Positions 34,753 through 43,840 of a stretch of DNA of 64,000 bases are shown here, piece after piece. The DNA is taken from the NCBI GenBank assembly GCA_963805795.1, contig CAWDVG010000002.1, positions 186,001 through 250,000 of the forward strand, given 5' to 3'. Within the stretch, counting starts at the first letter, position 1. Each line of letters starts with the position of its first letter. A program made the translations under genes and the position numbers. The notes beneath the pieces were generated by a model. The model did not search any database. It was not told where the DNA came from and saw nothing but the letters and a program-made list of their open reading frames with translations. This stretch comes from CAWARU01 sp963805795 (GTDB lineage Bacteria; Pseudomonadota; Gammaproteobacteria; UBA6186; Azoamicaceae).

Positions 34753-37700
34753 TTAAAGTCTAGGGGTAGTGACAGCAGCTTCACCGGAAGTTGAGGAACA
34801 AACCTTGGGGGTCACTTCTGGACTTAGATCTAGCATTCCACGAATCCGCGAAAAAACACCCACATCTACATACGGACTTATGCCTGTTTTTCTTCTATAA
34901 TCGTGGACCCCAGCTTTGACAGTTACGCCAAATCCCAAAGCAATATCTGCTTTTAGGTTGAACTGAACACAAGTATTACTAAGGCAATGTTTTTCTGATT
35001 TGAAATTGCCACGAATATCTGCAACCAATATAGCTGCATCAGCTCTAACGCTTGCATGATTATTTCCTTGTTTTCCAAGATTTATTTGGGCCCCAGCCCC
35101 AAGGCGCATACTAGGGCCATTAATATCTAACCTGGAATTCTCATATTGACTTTTATTGTGAGCAGATAAAAGATTCACACCTGAGTATAAATCCGCTGAA
35201 AAATGAGCATGCACACCATTTCTATTAACATTTGCAGAACGTTCAACCTTAAGATAATCATAAACTGTCACGCCGTAATCAATATTGTTTAATGTTTTTC
35301 TTCGTTTAAGAATATCATAATAACCCCCATAAAGAACAAGTTTACTAGATAGTGAATCATGATTTAATTTTATCTTTAATGGATCTTTTATTCTGGCTGC
35401 TGGTCCTTTATTCATTGATTGTTTTGCTCTCTCTGCTGGAGAGATTGAAAATTCACCTGATTCAATATCTCTATAACGAGCAACTCCATTCTTATCTTTA
35501 GTTATTCTCGCCTTATGACTCTCAGGCTCGTAACTTTGAAACATAGGAGTCCATTCTCTCGGAAATGAGGATTCTTCCGAAATTGTTGGAAGCTTAGAAT
35601 ACTTTTTTGGATCCCTCATGTACTCATCGACACTCACATGAATTCCTGCCTTTTTAAGGGTTGATTCTAGTTCCTGACGTTTATCAATGCTAATCCTTGA
35701 TTTGTTTGAATTAATATTATTTGTTTTGTTATGATTATGTGGATGGTTACTTTTGTTTAAGTTCTGAATCTCAGGTTTTGCTTCCTTTGGTGAATTCTGA
35801 GAATGTGTAGTTTTTAGAGCCCCCTGAGTGTCAGTATGTATATTTTGTTCATGAGAGTTAAGACATGCAACTTGTCCAAATGCTCCTGTGAAAGATTGTA
35901 CAGCACTCATTCCTGCCGAAAGCAAAGTTTGTTCAAACCGAGTTTTAGTGACTGCCGATTTTAAGGCCCCACTGGCAGCAGACTGCACAAATGAATCGCG
36001 AGCTTGTTTTAAAATGTCTGACAACGTTAATTTATTTAATTTAGCGCCTGCTTGTGCGGGATTTTTCTGATAGGCAGAAACGGTAAGTTGTCCTAGGGCG
36101 CTACCCAATACCCCCAATAGCATATTTTTACTGATGTTATCACCGTTTTCTAACAGTATTTGCAATCCTGAGGTTCCACCTTCTACCAAAGCCTTACGCA
36201 AAATGTCTGGCGCCGTCTTAAAAGCGTTGCCTAAAATTTGATCCATTCCACAACTGAATCCAGCAAAAAGACCCGATTGCATCGTGTCTTTCAATATATT
36301 GTTTCCTGTAATGCTGGATTGAATGGCGCCGCTTATCATTCCCTCTGTGATTTTTGCAACCAGAAGCTTTGTAGTTTCCGAACTTAATACAAGACCTAGC
36401 TTACCTAATCCAGCTAACAACTTAGGTGCAAGCATGGGGGCAAAATAGGCTGCAACTCCCATTGCCACCACTGTCTTAAGAATGGCAACTTTTCGTTTTT
36501 TCTTTGCTTTTTTTATAGCTTTTCTTTGAGCCTCTCTAGCTTTCTCCTCCTCGGTCTGGCAACGTTGAAAAGTTCCTCCCATGGTCGCTAGTTGTCCTTG
36601 AACTACCAACTCACCATCTCGAACACCGACATTCCCATTTAGTATACAATTTCCATTTGCTGCAATAACTGGCTTGTCAGAAGTCGCATCTAAACGAAAT
36701 TGCTCAATAATGGGGGCAATGATGTGTATATTTGATTTCCCAATAATGCTCCCTGTATTTTCAAGTTTATACAGAGCTTCTAAAAGCATATCTGCTTTCG
36801 CATAAATACTGCCATCGTTGCGAATAAACCCTGATTTAATTTTCATTCCACCCTGGCTGGCTACATAAGCATCTCGATTGATTTTCAATTGGCCCGCTTC
36901 AATATTCAATTGTTTACCAGCTCTTAAACCTTCCTTCTCAACCGTTACAGACCCCTGGCGGTTATTGACTGCAAGCGTTTCTGTTGCTCCAACTCGAGCA
37001 TTGAATCGTAGTGTTTCCCCCGAACCTTGAATACTTAAAGAACCCATCACTTCTAAGGGTTTGGTAAAATCATACCCCTGATTTATCATCATTTTCAGCA
37101 AACCACAGATCCAGATGGTATCTGCACTATAATCAAGTGTTCGTTGTGCCTCCAAAGAAAAAGTTTCCTTTGAAATCATTTGGCCTGCCAAATATAAATC
37201 TTTTGCTAAAAGTGACATAGTTCCTTCAGAAGATAACTTGCCTGTGGCAGTTTGTTGGAATCTATCTTTTATCCTAAGTGATAAATCATGAGTGCTGACT
37301 ATCGACCCTTCATTACACATTGAATCTATCTCTGCTTTTATTTTTTCAGCGGCCATTAAATTCTGGTTATGAACCGAACCTGCAAAAATTTCTAAGGCAC
37401 GTTTAGCAGTAATTTCACCGGAACTTAAATTTAACAGTGTCCTTACATACAAGCTCAAATTGCCTTGGCTCCTCAAGCCACCATCATTCATAATCACATT
37501 GGCAATCCCCTCTAGTTGCTCAGTCGCAATGATTTCGCCGTTGCTCCAATTGCACAGAAGTTCAGTTGCCTCTAAGCGAATTCTTTCTCCCAATAAATGA
37601 CCCCCATTTGTTAGAACAAAATCTGAAAACATCTTAAGATTGTGTCCAGCCTGCATAATTCCACCAGACATATTCTGAAGTAGAACTTGGGACTTCACCA

Positions 37701-40305
37701 TAATATCTTTGGCACTCTGAACCATACCAGCATTTCGCAAGATACAAGCCGAACATAATTGTACGGCCTCTTTCGCTTGTATTCTTCCAGACTGACAATT
37801 TTCTAAAATGAGCTTGACATCCATCATTACACCATTTTCAGAACAAATGCTACCTTGATTCGTTAACATTTGAGCAAGTGCAACTATTGCTTTATCGGCG
37901 TGCATAATGCCATTATTTTTAATGACCCCTAAAGCTTTTAAAGAAAAACTTTGATTCGAACGCATTTCTCCGTCGTTATCGAAACGATAACCAGACCCTA
38001 CTGTAAGATTACCGTTCGAACGAATTAAACCAGTTATCTCATTTGTAAACCAGGCACCCGATTTAATAAGAAGGTCTTTTTTAGCTAAAAGCAGGCCCGC
38101 ATTGGATAATACATGTCCAGCCAATAACTGCATATCTTGTTCTGAAATAACTTTACCTTCACGTAAATTTTGAAGAAGAGATTCTGCTCTTAACAGTAAT
38201 CCACCATTTGCAACAATACCACCCGAATTTTGTAAAATTCTTTTGGAAAACAGTTCAGCTTTCTCTCCAGCCAAAATCAGTCCCCTGCTTAAATTGTACA
38301 GTAGATATTTTGTTTCAATTTCAAGTTTACGATTAGCATGCAATAAACCATGGTTACGAAATACATTAGTTTGAACATTTATAGTTTCAGCAGTCGCTTT
38401 ACCTCCCGCAAAGTTATCAAACTCTAAAAGTGCCTTAACGAATAAATCTCTTTTAGATTTAATGACCGCCGAGTTTTCGATGATTTCCCCGCTCTCAAGT
38501 TTTAGCCATTCTTCCACAGAAATATGGCCGTTGAATGAATTAACTATGGCCCTAACCACATCCAAAATGGCTTTATCTTCGCTTTCAATCTTTCCTTGGT
38601 TTTCAATAACTTTTGCATACACTTCCAAACAATGCCTAGCCTTTAAACGCCCCTTTTCACTATTACAAAGCCGATTGGCAATCTTTAGAAAATTAATTTC
38701 TGCCTTTATCATTCCATGATTATTCAAATTTCTTGCTTCAATATTAGTCTTTGTCTTGCTGGCAATATAAGCATTGATGGCATTATTTAGGCATTCTGCA
38801 GCCAATTTTAACTCTCTATCCGCTCGAATAATATTTTCATTATCGAGTTTCTTTTTAACTCGAATAATAAGATCATCTGAACTTTCAATTTTAGAGTTCT
38901 TGCCTTTATTCGAAAGTGTCCAGGCTTGCAACGCCACCTGTCGCCCCAAAATACCACCGTAGTTCTTTAATGCAACTTGAGCTTCAATATTGGATTTATC
39001 ATTGGAAGTTAAAATGCCTGTTTTGCTATTAGATAGAAAACGAACGGCCACCATTAAAGATTCTAGCGTGGCTATACGAGACTCATTTTTAAGAATGGAG
39101 GCCAACAACGATAGTTTTTTTCCCTGCATATCCCCAGTTATGCCATTCAAGGTTTTGCCTACCGTCTTGACTGCGACATTAAGCTGACCACTGATCTCAC
39201 CAAAGTTTTCAAAGTCCTTAAGCCCTACAATTTCTACATCTTGGTCAGAATATATCCTACCTGTTTTGGCATTAATATTTTTCCCATGAGAGCCAACACA
39301 TAATCGTTTATTAGCCATCAACAAACCCGAATTATTGAATTCTTTTTCCCCTCGAAGAAATAATTTTCTTCCTATGAATGATCCTGCAGACTCGTTGGTA
39401 AAGTGAGTGATACCATCCCCAATGAATATGCCACGAACACCCTGCATAAGACCAGCATTACAAATGCTGCAAGTAGCATTATCCTTTTGACTGGTTGAAT
39501 AAACATTAGGTGTATTAGATGGGATATCTGATATATCTTTTTTTGGAAACGAAGTCATGACGGATTTTCCCAGGACCAATATTTTCTGTGGGGTTATCAT
39601 TTGTCCATCATTTCTAAAGTTCCCATTGGGAGTCAACTCAATGTTTCCAGAGGATAGTAATTCTCCGCCTAGATGATTAGTAATGGAACGACAGCCCTTA
39701 AAAATAAGTTTTTCTTTACCTAACAAAGAACCTTCGTTATCTATGGTATGAATATCCAGTCGTAATAATTGTTGGGCTGTTACCAAACCCAAATTTCGAA
39801 AGCGACCCTTGCCTGCAATTTTAAGGTTTTGAGCTGACATCAAATGATGGTTAATAAATTCCTCCTCGGCAGCTAACACTATGTCACCCTGACACTCAAT
39901 AGCTTGATAATTGGAAATTTTTTTTCCATGCAGCATAAGTTTTCCTGCCTGGATGGCCTGTGTGCTCGTAATGTTGGCTTCAGTGCTACATTTTAAATAC
40001 AAGTCTGTCTTTATTTTCCCTAAAATTAAGCTTCCATCTGGTCTTAAAACCATCGACCCTTCAACACCAGGGAAGTTTAACACTGCTGTTTCGGGCATAA
40101 TATTCTTGGTAAAATTTTGGGTGGGAGACTGATCACTGTTTTGATGTCCGTTAAATTTACCATCTTGACTTAAATGAAGTAGCTGTTCGAGAATTTTAGG
40201 GGTGGTTGCCGGAGGTATCAATAAAGAAACCTGAAGCCTTACACAACGGTTTGTTTTATCACAAACAATGTTGATTTTTACAAAATTGTCATTTTGGCTA
40301 GGCAC
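34753..40305 (-). CDS. Giant filamentous-haemagglutinin-repeat protein lacking a TPS secretion domain
   Basis: About 1850 residues. The best start is GTG 40305 (AAGGAG 8 nt upstream); the frame reaches a TTG at 40323. From about 90 to 1230 it is built of FHA-type beta-helix repeats (NHLMSAQNLKIAGKGRFRN-like units with L.N.G and A...L.I steps). Then come a very basic stretch KKAKKKRK, a hydrophobic, Gly/Ala-rich helical region (VVAMGVAAYFAPML onward) recalling the DUF637-type part of haemagglutinins, a polar linker, and a beta-rich end with SADLYSGVNLLS and ISPYVDVGVFS. There is no Sec signal and no N-terminal TPS domain, and no TpsB transporter is in the window. Function unknown. Confidence 0.85.
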   Translation of the reverse strand: MPSQNDNFVKINIVCDKTNRCVRLQVSLLIPPATTPKILEQLLHLSQDGKFNGHQNSDQSPTQNFTKNIMPETAVLNFPGVEGSMVLRPDGSLILGKIKTDLYLKCSTEANITSTQAIQAGKLMLHGKKISNYQAIECQGDIVLAAEEEFINHHLMSAQNLKIAGKGRFRNLGLVTAQQLLRLDIHTIDNEGSLLGKEKLIFKGCRSITNHLGGELLSSGNIELTPNGNFRNDGQMITPQKILVLGKSVMTSFPKKDISDIPSNTPNVYSTSQKDNATCSICNAGLMQGVRGIFIGDGITHFTNESAGSFIGRKLFLRGEKEFNNSGLLMANKRLCVGSHGKNINAKTGRIYSDQDVEIVGLKDFENFGEISGQLNVAVKTVGKTLNGITGDMQGKKLSLLASILKNESRIATLESLMVAVRFLSNSKTGILTSNDKSNIEAQVALKNYGGILGRQVALQAWTLSNKGKNSKIESSDDLIIRVKKKLDNENIIRADRELKLAAECLNNAINAYIASKTKTNIEARNLNNHGMIKAEINFLKIANRLCNSEKGRLKARHCLEVYAKVIENQGKIESEDKAILDVVRAIVNSFNGHISVEEWLKLESGEIIENSAVIKSKRDLFVKALLEFDNFAGGKATAETINVQTNVFRNHGLLHANRKLEIETKYLLYNLSRGLILAGEKAELFSKRILQNSGGIVANGGLLLRAESLLQNLREGKVISEQDMQLLAGHVLSNAGLLLAKKDLLIKSGAWFTNEITGLIRSNGNLTVGSGYRFDNDGEMRSNQSFSLKALGVIKNNGIMHADKAIVALAQMLTNQGSICSENGVMMDVKLILENCQSGRIQAKEAVQLCSACILRNAGMVQSAKDIMVKSQVLLQNMSGGIMQAGHNLKMFSDFVLTNGGHLLGERIRLEATELLCNWSNGEIIATEQLEGIANVIMNDGGLRSQGNLSLYVRTLLNLSSGEITAKRALEIFAGSVHNQNLMAAEKIKAEIDSMCNEGSIVSTHDLSLRIKDRFQQTATGKLSSEGTMSLLAKDLYLAGQMISKETFSLEAQRTLDYSADTIWICGLLKMMINQGYDFTKPLEVMGSLSIQGSGETLRFNARVGATETLAVNNRQGSVTVEKEGLRAGKQLNIEAGQLKINRDAYVASQGGMKIKSGFIRNDGSIYAKADMLLEALYKLENTGSIIGKSNIHIIAPIIEQFRLDATSDKPVIAANGNCILNGNVGVRDGELVVQGQLATMGGTFQRCQTEEEKAREAQRKAIKKAKKKRKVAILKTVVAMGVAAYFAPMLAPKLLAGLGKLGLVLSSETTKLLVAKITEGMISGAIQSSITGNNILKDTMQSGLFAGFSCGMDQILGNAFKTAPDILRKALVEGGTSGLQILLENGDNISKNMLLGVLGSALGQLTVSAYQKNPAQAGAKLNKLTLSDILKQARDSFVQSAASGALKSAVTKTRFEQTLLSAGMSAVQSFTGAFGQVACLNSHEQNIHTDTQGALKTTHSQNSPKEAKPEIQNLNKSNHPHNHNKTNNINSNKSRISIDKRQELESTLKKAGIHVSVDEYMRDPKKYSKLPTISEESSFPREWTPMFQSYEPESHKARITKDKNGVARYRDIESGEFSISPAERAKQSMNKGPAARIKDPLKIKLNHDSLSSKLVLYGGYYDILKRRKTLNNIDYGVTVYDYLKVERSANVNRNGVHAHFSADLYSGVNLLSAHNKSQYENSRLDINGPSMRLGAGAQINLGKQGNNHASVRADAAILVADIRGNFKSEKHCLSNTCVQFNLKADIALGFGVTVKAGVHDYRRKTGISPYVDVGVFSRIRGMLDLSPEVTPKVCSSTSGEAAVTTPRL

Positions 40306-40418
40306 GCTTGTATCTCCTTGCAATTCCCTTACTCTCTCCTAAGGAGCGAACTTCGAAAAATATAGCTAAAAAATAAAATCTTGGCTCGCACGCTGCGCAA
40401 ATAATATTTATTCTGCCT

Positions 40419-40465
40419 TCTCGACGGCAATTGTCGGGCAGGGATGCCCGACAAAGCTATCGAGA
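40419..40465. repeat. REP-like compound hairpin between two accessory genes
   Basis: Inner stem TTGTCGGGCA / TGCCCGACAA (40431-40454) is perfect with a 4-nt loop; outer arms TCTCGA (40419-40424) and TCGAGA (40460-40465) extend it across an internal loop. It lies 21 nt after the stop of the coiled-coil gene and upstream of the FHA gene. No U-tract follows, so it looks more like a REP-type palindrome than a simple terminator. G/C content is well above its flanks. Confidence 0.65.
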
Positions 40466-40485
40466 CAAGGACACGGTTGACCATC

Positions 40486-41403
40486 CTATCCTTTTCTTAA
40501 GTTACTAATGTCTGTTTTTAATGCATTATTTTCTGATGAGAGATCATTGCATCTACCTTGTAGTCTTTCTTTCTCGGCTATCGCTGGTCCATAAATATGT
40601 GCATAATTATTGCGCGCTGCTCCAAGCTCATTATTTGCATAATCGCGCTCGGCTTTGACAGTGTTGTTTTCGATCCTGAGCGTGTCTCGTTCTTGCACGA
40701 CTTCCCCTAACCGCTTTCTTAGGGCAGCATTTGCATCCTCAACTTCTTTTAACCTTTCTGCCAGAGTTTTTTGTTGACTAGCACTTTGTCGCTCTGTATC
40801 GGCCTTTATCTCAGATTGTCTTTCAAGTTGCACCCTTTGACTATCATTCTCCTGTCGTAATATACTATTACGTTCAATTAAAGCTGTTGGACTTGAGCAT
40901 CCGCTGCTCACACTGGATGAAATCGAATTTCTTCTAGCAGTATCCACATTCAGAACACCTGCGGAACCTGATCCAGATGCAGCTGCAAACATCACGGGTG
41001 CAGGAGCGTGTCTTAGGATGGGTGTTGTCCCTGATATTGATAACCCAACAGTACTAGCTTCCATTGCAGCAGATTGAGCAGCATGTTCAGCAGGGGTTTT
41101 AATATCGGGTTGAGGGGACTTTGATAAGATGGGTGAAGCTGCAGCTGCCGCTGTATGACTAGAAGTTCCAGCAGTCAGTATAGTGTCAGATGCTTGCTTA
41201 CTACCTGTGACTGCCATTAACACTGTTTGCTCAGTACTACTTTTGTCATCAACCCTCATCTTTGAATGTTCTGAATTTTCTTTTGATTTGCCATTAACCA
41301 TCACGTATTCGTCAATCATCTTCATATTTAACACGGTAGTTAAATTATCTTCTTGCATTACCCTTTGAACATCTTCTCGAACGACAGTACTGTTTACACC
41401 CAT
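40486..41403 (-). CDS. Coiled-coil hypothetical protein
   Basis: 305 residues, no recognised family. Residues 1-75 are mixed polar, 75-185 are Ser/Ala/Thr/Pro low complexity, and 180-305 form a long coiled coil (ERLKEVEDANAALRKRLGEV, ERLQGRCNDLSSENNALK). No signal peptide or membrane segment. ATG 41403 has GGGGGA about 5 nt upstream. It could be a scaffold or effector; the context is an accessory block with the FHA protein downstream on the same strand. Confidence 0.65.
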   Translation of the reverse strand: MGVNSTVVREDVQRVMQEDNLTTVLNMKMIDEYVMVNGKSKENSEHSKMRVDDKSSTEQTVLMAVTGSKQASDTILTAGTSSHTAAAAASPILSKSPQPDIKTPAEHAAQSAAMEASTVGLSISGTTPILRHAPAPVMFAAASGSGSAGVLNVDTARRNSISSSVSSGCSSPTALIERNSILRQENDSQRVQLERQSEIKADTERQSASQQKTLAERLKEVEDANAALRKRLGEVVQERDTLRIENNTVKAERDYANNELGAARNNYAHIYGPAIAEKERLQGRCNDLSSENNALKTDISNLRKG

Positions 41404-41459
41404 AAATATCCCCCAAGTTTTAAAGAAGTTAAAAAAAGAATAATGATTAAATATTAAAT

Positions 41460-41486
41460 AAAATAGGGTTCAAATCGCCCTATTTT
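41460..41486. terminator. Intrinsic-terminator-like hairpin in a divergent gap
   Basis: AAAATAGGG (41460-41468) and CCCTATTTT (41478-41486) pair perfectly around a 9-nt loop, with A-tract and T-tract as part of the stem, so it would work in both directions. It lies between the divergent coiled-coil gene and a LuxR-regulator remnant, where a terminator of either gene is not expected. Confidence 0.55.
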
Positions 41487-41621
41487 TGGCAGCCCTCCTT
41501 GCTTAAAAAGTATCTTAAAAAGTGAGTTAAATTTCTTTTTTCTAACTCATTCTTCCGTTTAATAAGTTTTTTTGATAATATGCTGTAAAGTTAAATGTTT
41601 ACTCTTCATTTCGGAGAATCC

Positions 41622-42033
41622 ATGCTGAAGAATAAAATCATTATTGATGCGAGTGATGAACTTTTAATTCAGATAGAAGATAATGCTGTTAGACTGGTTA
41701 GACCTGATAAAACAAAATATTTAAACACACAAAATAACCTATTTAATATTTCGAAATTATTAAACTTGCCTCTTAATATCGGCTATTTGGATACAGAAAA
41801 CGTTATACGAAACATCAATGAAAATACAATTAAAATAGCCGGCTATTTATCTAAAGCAGATACTCTTGGAAAGACAGTTCGTATTGCTGCAAAAAAGGAT
41901 GCAGCAGATTTTTCAATTAATCATGACCGCCTAGTCACCCAGAACTGTAGGCCATTATTTAGATAATACCAGAACAAAATTAGGCGTTTCAAATAAAACT
42001 GAGCTTTTAGAAAAATGGTTTAAACGCAGTTAA
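41622..42033 (+). pseudogene. PAS-LuxR regulator remnant with internal deletion
   Basis: ATG 41622 has CGGAG 5 nt upstream. The first open frame (to 41966) encodes an N-terminal region and the beginning of a PAS-like domain (IGYLDTENVIRNINENTIKI). Near 41940 the sequence switches to another frame that encodes RTVGHYLDNTRTKLGVSNKT and ELLEKWFKRS, the last helix region of a LuxR-type HTH, to the stop at 42033. The rest of the PAS domain and the first HTH helices are missing. Intact relatives would be about 250-330 residues. Read as a deletion-made pseudogene. Confidence 0.65.
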
Positions 42034-42044
42034 TCTAACATTAG

Positions 42045-43424
42045 TTAAAAAGTATTACAACAGTGATAAAATCGATTAAGGTTAGGAAATTGAGCTTCAG
42101 AATTAGGGGCTACGCAAGGAATATTGTTGGGACCCAAACCAGCTCTAGAGACAGCTGCACTGTAAAAAGGCAGCCAGCTGGAATTTTGAGAGGATGCGTT
42201 AGCCCCAGTTCTCTCTTTATTTTTGTGGGCATTTGCGCTAACAGCTGCATGAACATTTGTCTGTCCATCTGCATAAATTTTCTGCGTTTCTTTTAAACTT
42301 TTCTCTAAGTATGAAAGAATATTGTCTGTGGCATTGGGAACAATGCCTGCTTTCTGATATAACTGATCTTCGGGAATAAAGTTTTGATCATTGGCTGCAT
42401 TATCTAAGACTTTCAGAAAAGTATTAACATCATGTACCTGAAAGGCAAGTTTTTTTTCAATAATAATATTTGTATAACGACCTTTTCTTGAGTCGAGATA
42501 AATGATTTGTTTACCAATAAATCGAGCTTGCACCCCTACTGTAGAACATTGTGAAACGATCACATCAGATGCCACTGCTGCTTCTACGGTTAGAACATCT
42601 TTAGGTAGGATCTGCAGGTTTTGTGCTGCCATTTCCTGCATAATATGTTTTTCAGTATTCCCTAACACCTTGGGATGCAAGGAGACAATAATTCTATAAT
42701 TTTTTATTTGTTTTGCTGCTTCGATGAAAAGTCGGAAAGATTCTTCATAACCCTCTCCATATCCGCCTGCATAAAGAAGCAGTGACTGAGAGGGCAACGA
42801 TGATAATTTTTGGCGGAAACTATCAATATTTGCTCGTGTATTATATCGGGACCATATATCAAGAGTCGGTTGTCCCAATATTAATACTTTTGAAGAAAGC
42901 TGCAGTTGACAAAACCCTGCAGCAGCAGTTTGACAAGGTACAATTATTTCATCAACACTTTTTAAAAAAGCTCTATTGAGCTCTGGCTCCAGCTCAGGTG
43001 ATTGAAAACCATCAAAATAAGCAACGACTTTTATCCCCTTATTTTGCAACATTTTTGCCAGCTGCGCTTCAATAATAGACGATGTTCCTACAACAACCAA
43101 CTGACAGGTAATAGCCTTTTGTATTCGATCAGCATCCTCTTTACCTAATGGCTTTTCACGTTGCCAGTTTTCACGATCCACAATCGTTGTTACTGCTAAA
43201 CGACTATTCACATCTATATAATTAGGATGATTAACAAGAAGTGCCCTAGCAGTCCCAAATGCAATAATAGAATAGTTGATTTTCTTTTTATCTAATTTAT
43301 CCATCACTGGTTCAAATGCTTTCGTTGTACCCGCATCATAAAAGATAAAAACAATTGGAGATTGGACAATAGCATGAGCAGAAACTGAATGTATTAATTT
43401 TGTTAAAGATTGAACAGATATCAT
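42045..43424 (-). CDS. GT-B-fold, glycosyltransferase/epimerase-like protein
   Basis: About 459 residues from ATG 43424 (AGGGGTG about 9 nt upstream; GTG 43436 is possible). Two Rossmann-like halves: N-terminal IVFIFYDAGTTKAFEPVMD and VVVGTSSIIEAQLAKML, C-terminal LLLYAGGYGEGYEESF, IIVSLHPKV and SDVIVSQCSTVGVQARFIGK, the last resembling the UDP-GlcNAc 2-epimerase / glycerophosphotransferase group. The C-terminal 80 residues are low complexity. Substrate unknown; no sugar-pathway genes sit next to it. No signal peptide. Confidence 0.65.
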   Translation of the reverse strand: MISVQSLTKLIHSVSAHAIVQSPIVFIFYDAGTTKAFEPVMDKLDKKKINYSIIAFGTARALLVNHPNYIDVNSRLAVTTIVDRENWQREKPLGKEDADRIQKAITCQLVVVGTSSIIEAQLAKMLQNKGIKVVAYFDGFQSPELEPELNRAFLKSVDEIIVPCQTAAAGFCQLQLSSKVLILGQPTLDIWSRYNTRANIDSFRQKLSSLPSQSLLLYAGGYGEGYEESFRLFIEAAKQIKNYRIIVSLHPKVLGNTEKHIMQEMAAQNLQILPKDVLTVEAAVASDVIVSQCSTVGVQARFIGKQIIYLDSRKGRYTNIIIEKKLAFQVHDVNTFLKVLDNAANDQNFIPEDQLYQKAGIVPNATDNILSYLEKSLKETQKIYADGQTNVHAAVSANAHKNKERTGANASSQNSSWLPFYSAAVSRAGLGPNNIPCVAPNSEAQFPNLNRFYHCCNTF

Positions 43425-43687
43425 AATTTTATTCACCCCTGTCTTTGATAGATCGCCGATTTCAGCCTTTGTTCCTCAACACTTTTTAGTATTTTGAATT
43501 GCAATGTCTTTGTTCTCTTCTGATCCAATTTCAACTCTTCACTAGTTTCTGCACTTGCAGCAGCACTGTGCATTACTCATAACTTGTTCCTCTTTGACTT
43601 AGGACTGCTGATATTTTAATTTACGTTAGGATATTTCAGGTATAATACTGATATGATATACTCATTGTAAAGGAGCAATTGTATATT

Positions 43688-43837
43688 ATGAGTAAACTTG
43701 TCAGAATCGACTGGGCAATGAAGTATTTGCTCCGAAATAAAGCGAATTTTGGTATTTTAGAAGATTTTCTAACTGAGTTGTTGAAGACAGATATTTTAAC
43801 TTGTCAAACACTTGATGAGGTTTTTCAGATTAATTAA
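43688..43837 (+). pseudogene. N-terminal remnant of an Rpn-family recombination-promoting nuclease
   Basis: 49 codons. MSKLVRIDWAMKYLLRNKAN and FGILEDFLTELLKTDI match, from family knowledge, the N-terminus of Rpn/PD-(D/E)XK transposase-like proteins of about 300 residues. The catalytic core is absent and the last dozen residues do not follow the family. A ribosome site AAAGGAG lies 12 nt upstream. The remnant ends 3 nt before the ubiA ATG, so a deletion may have placed ubiA behind the old Rpn leader. Confidence 0.65.
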
Positions 43838-43840
43838 CTC

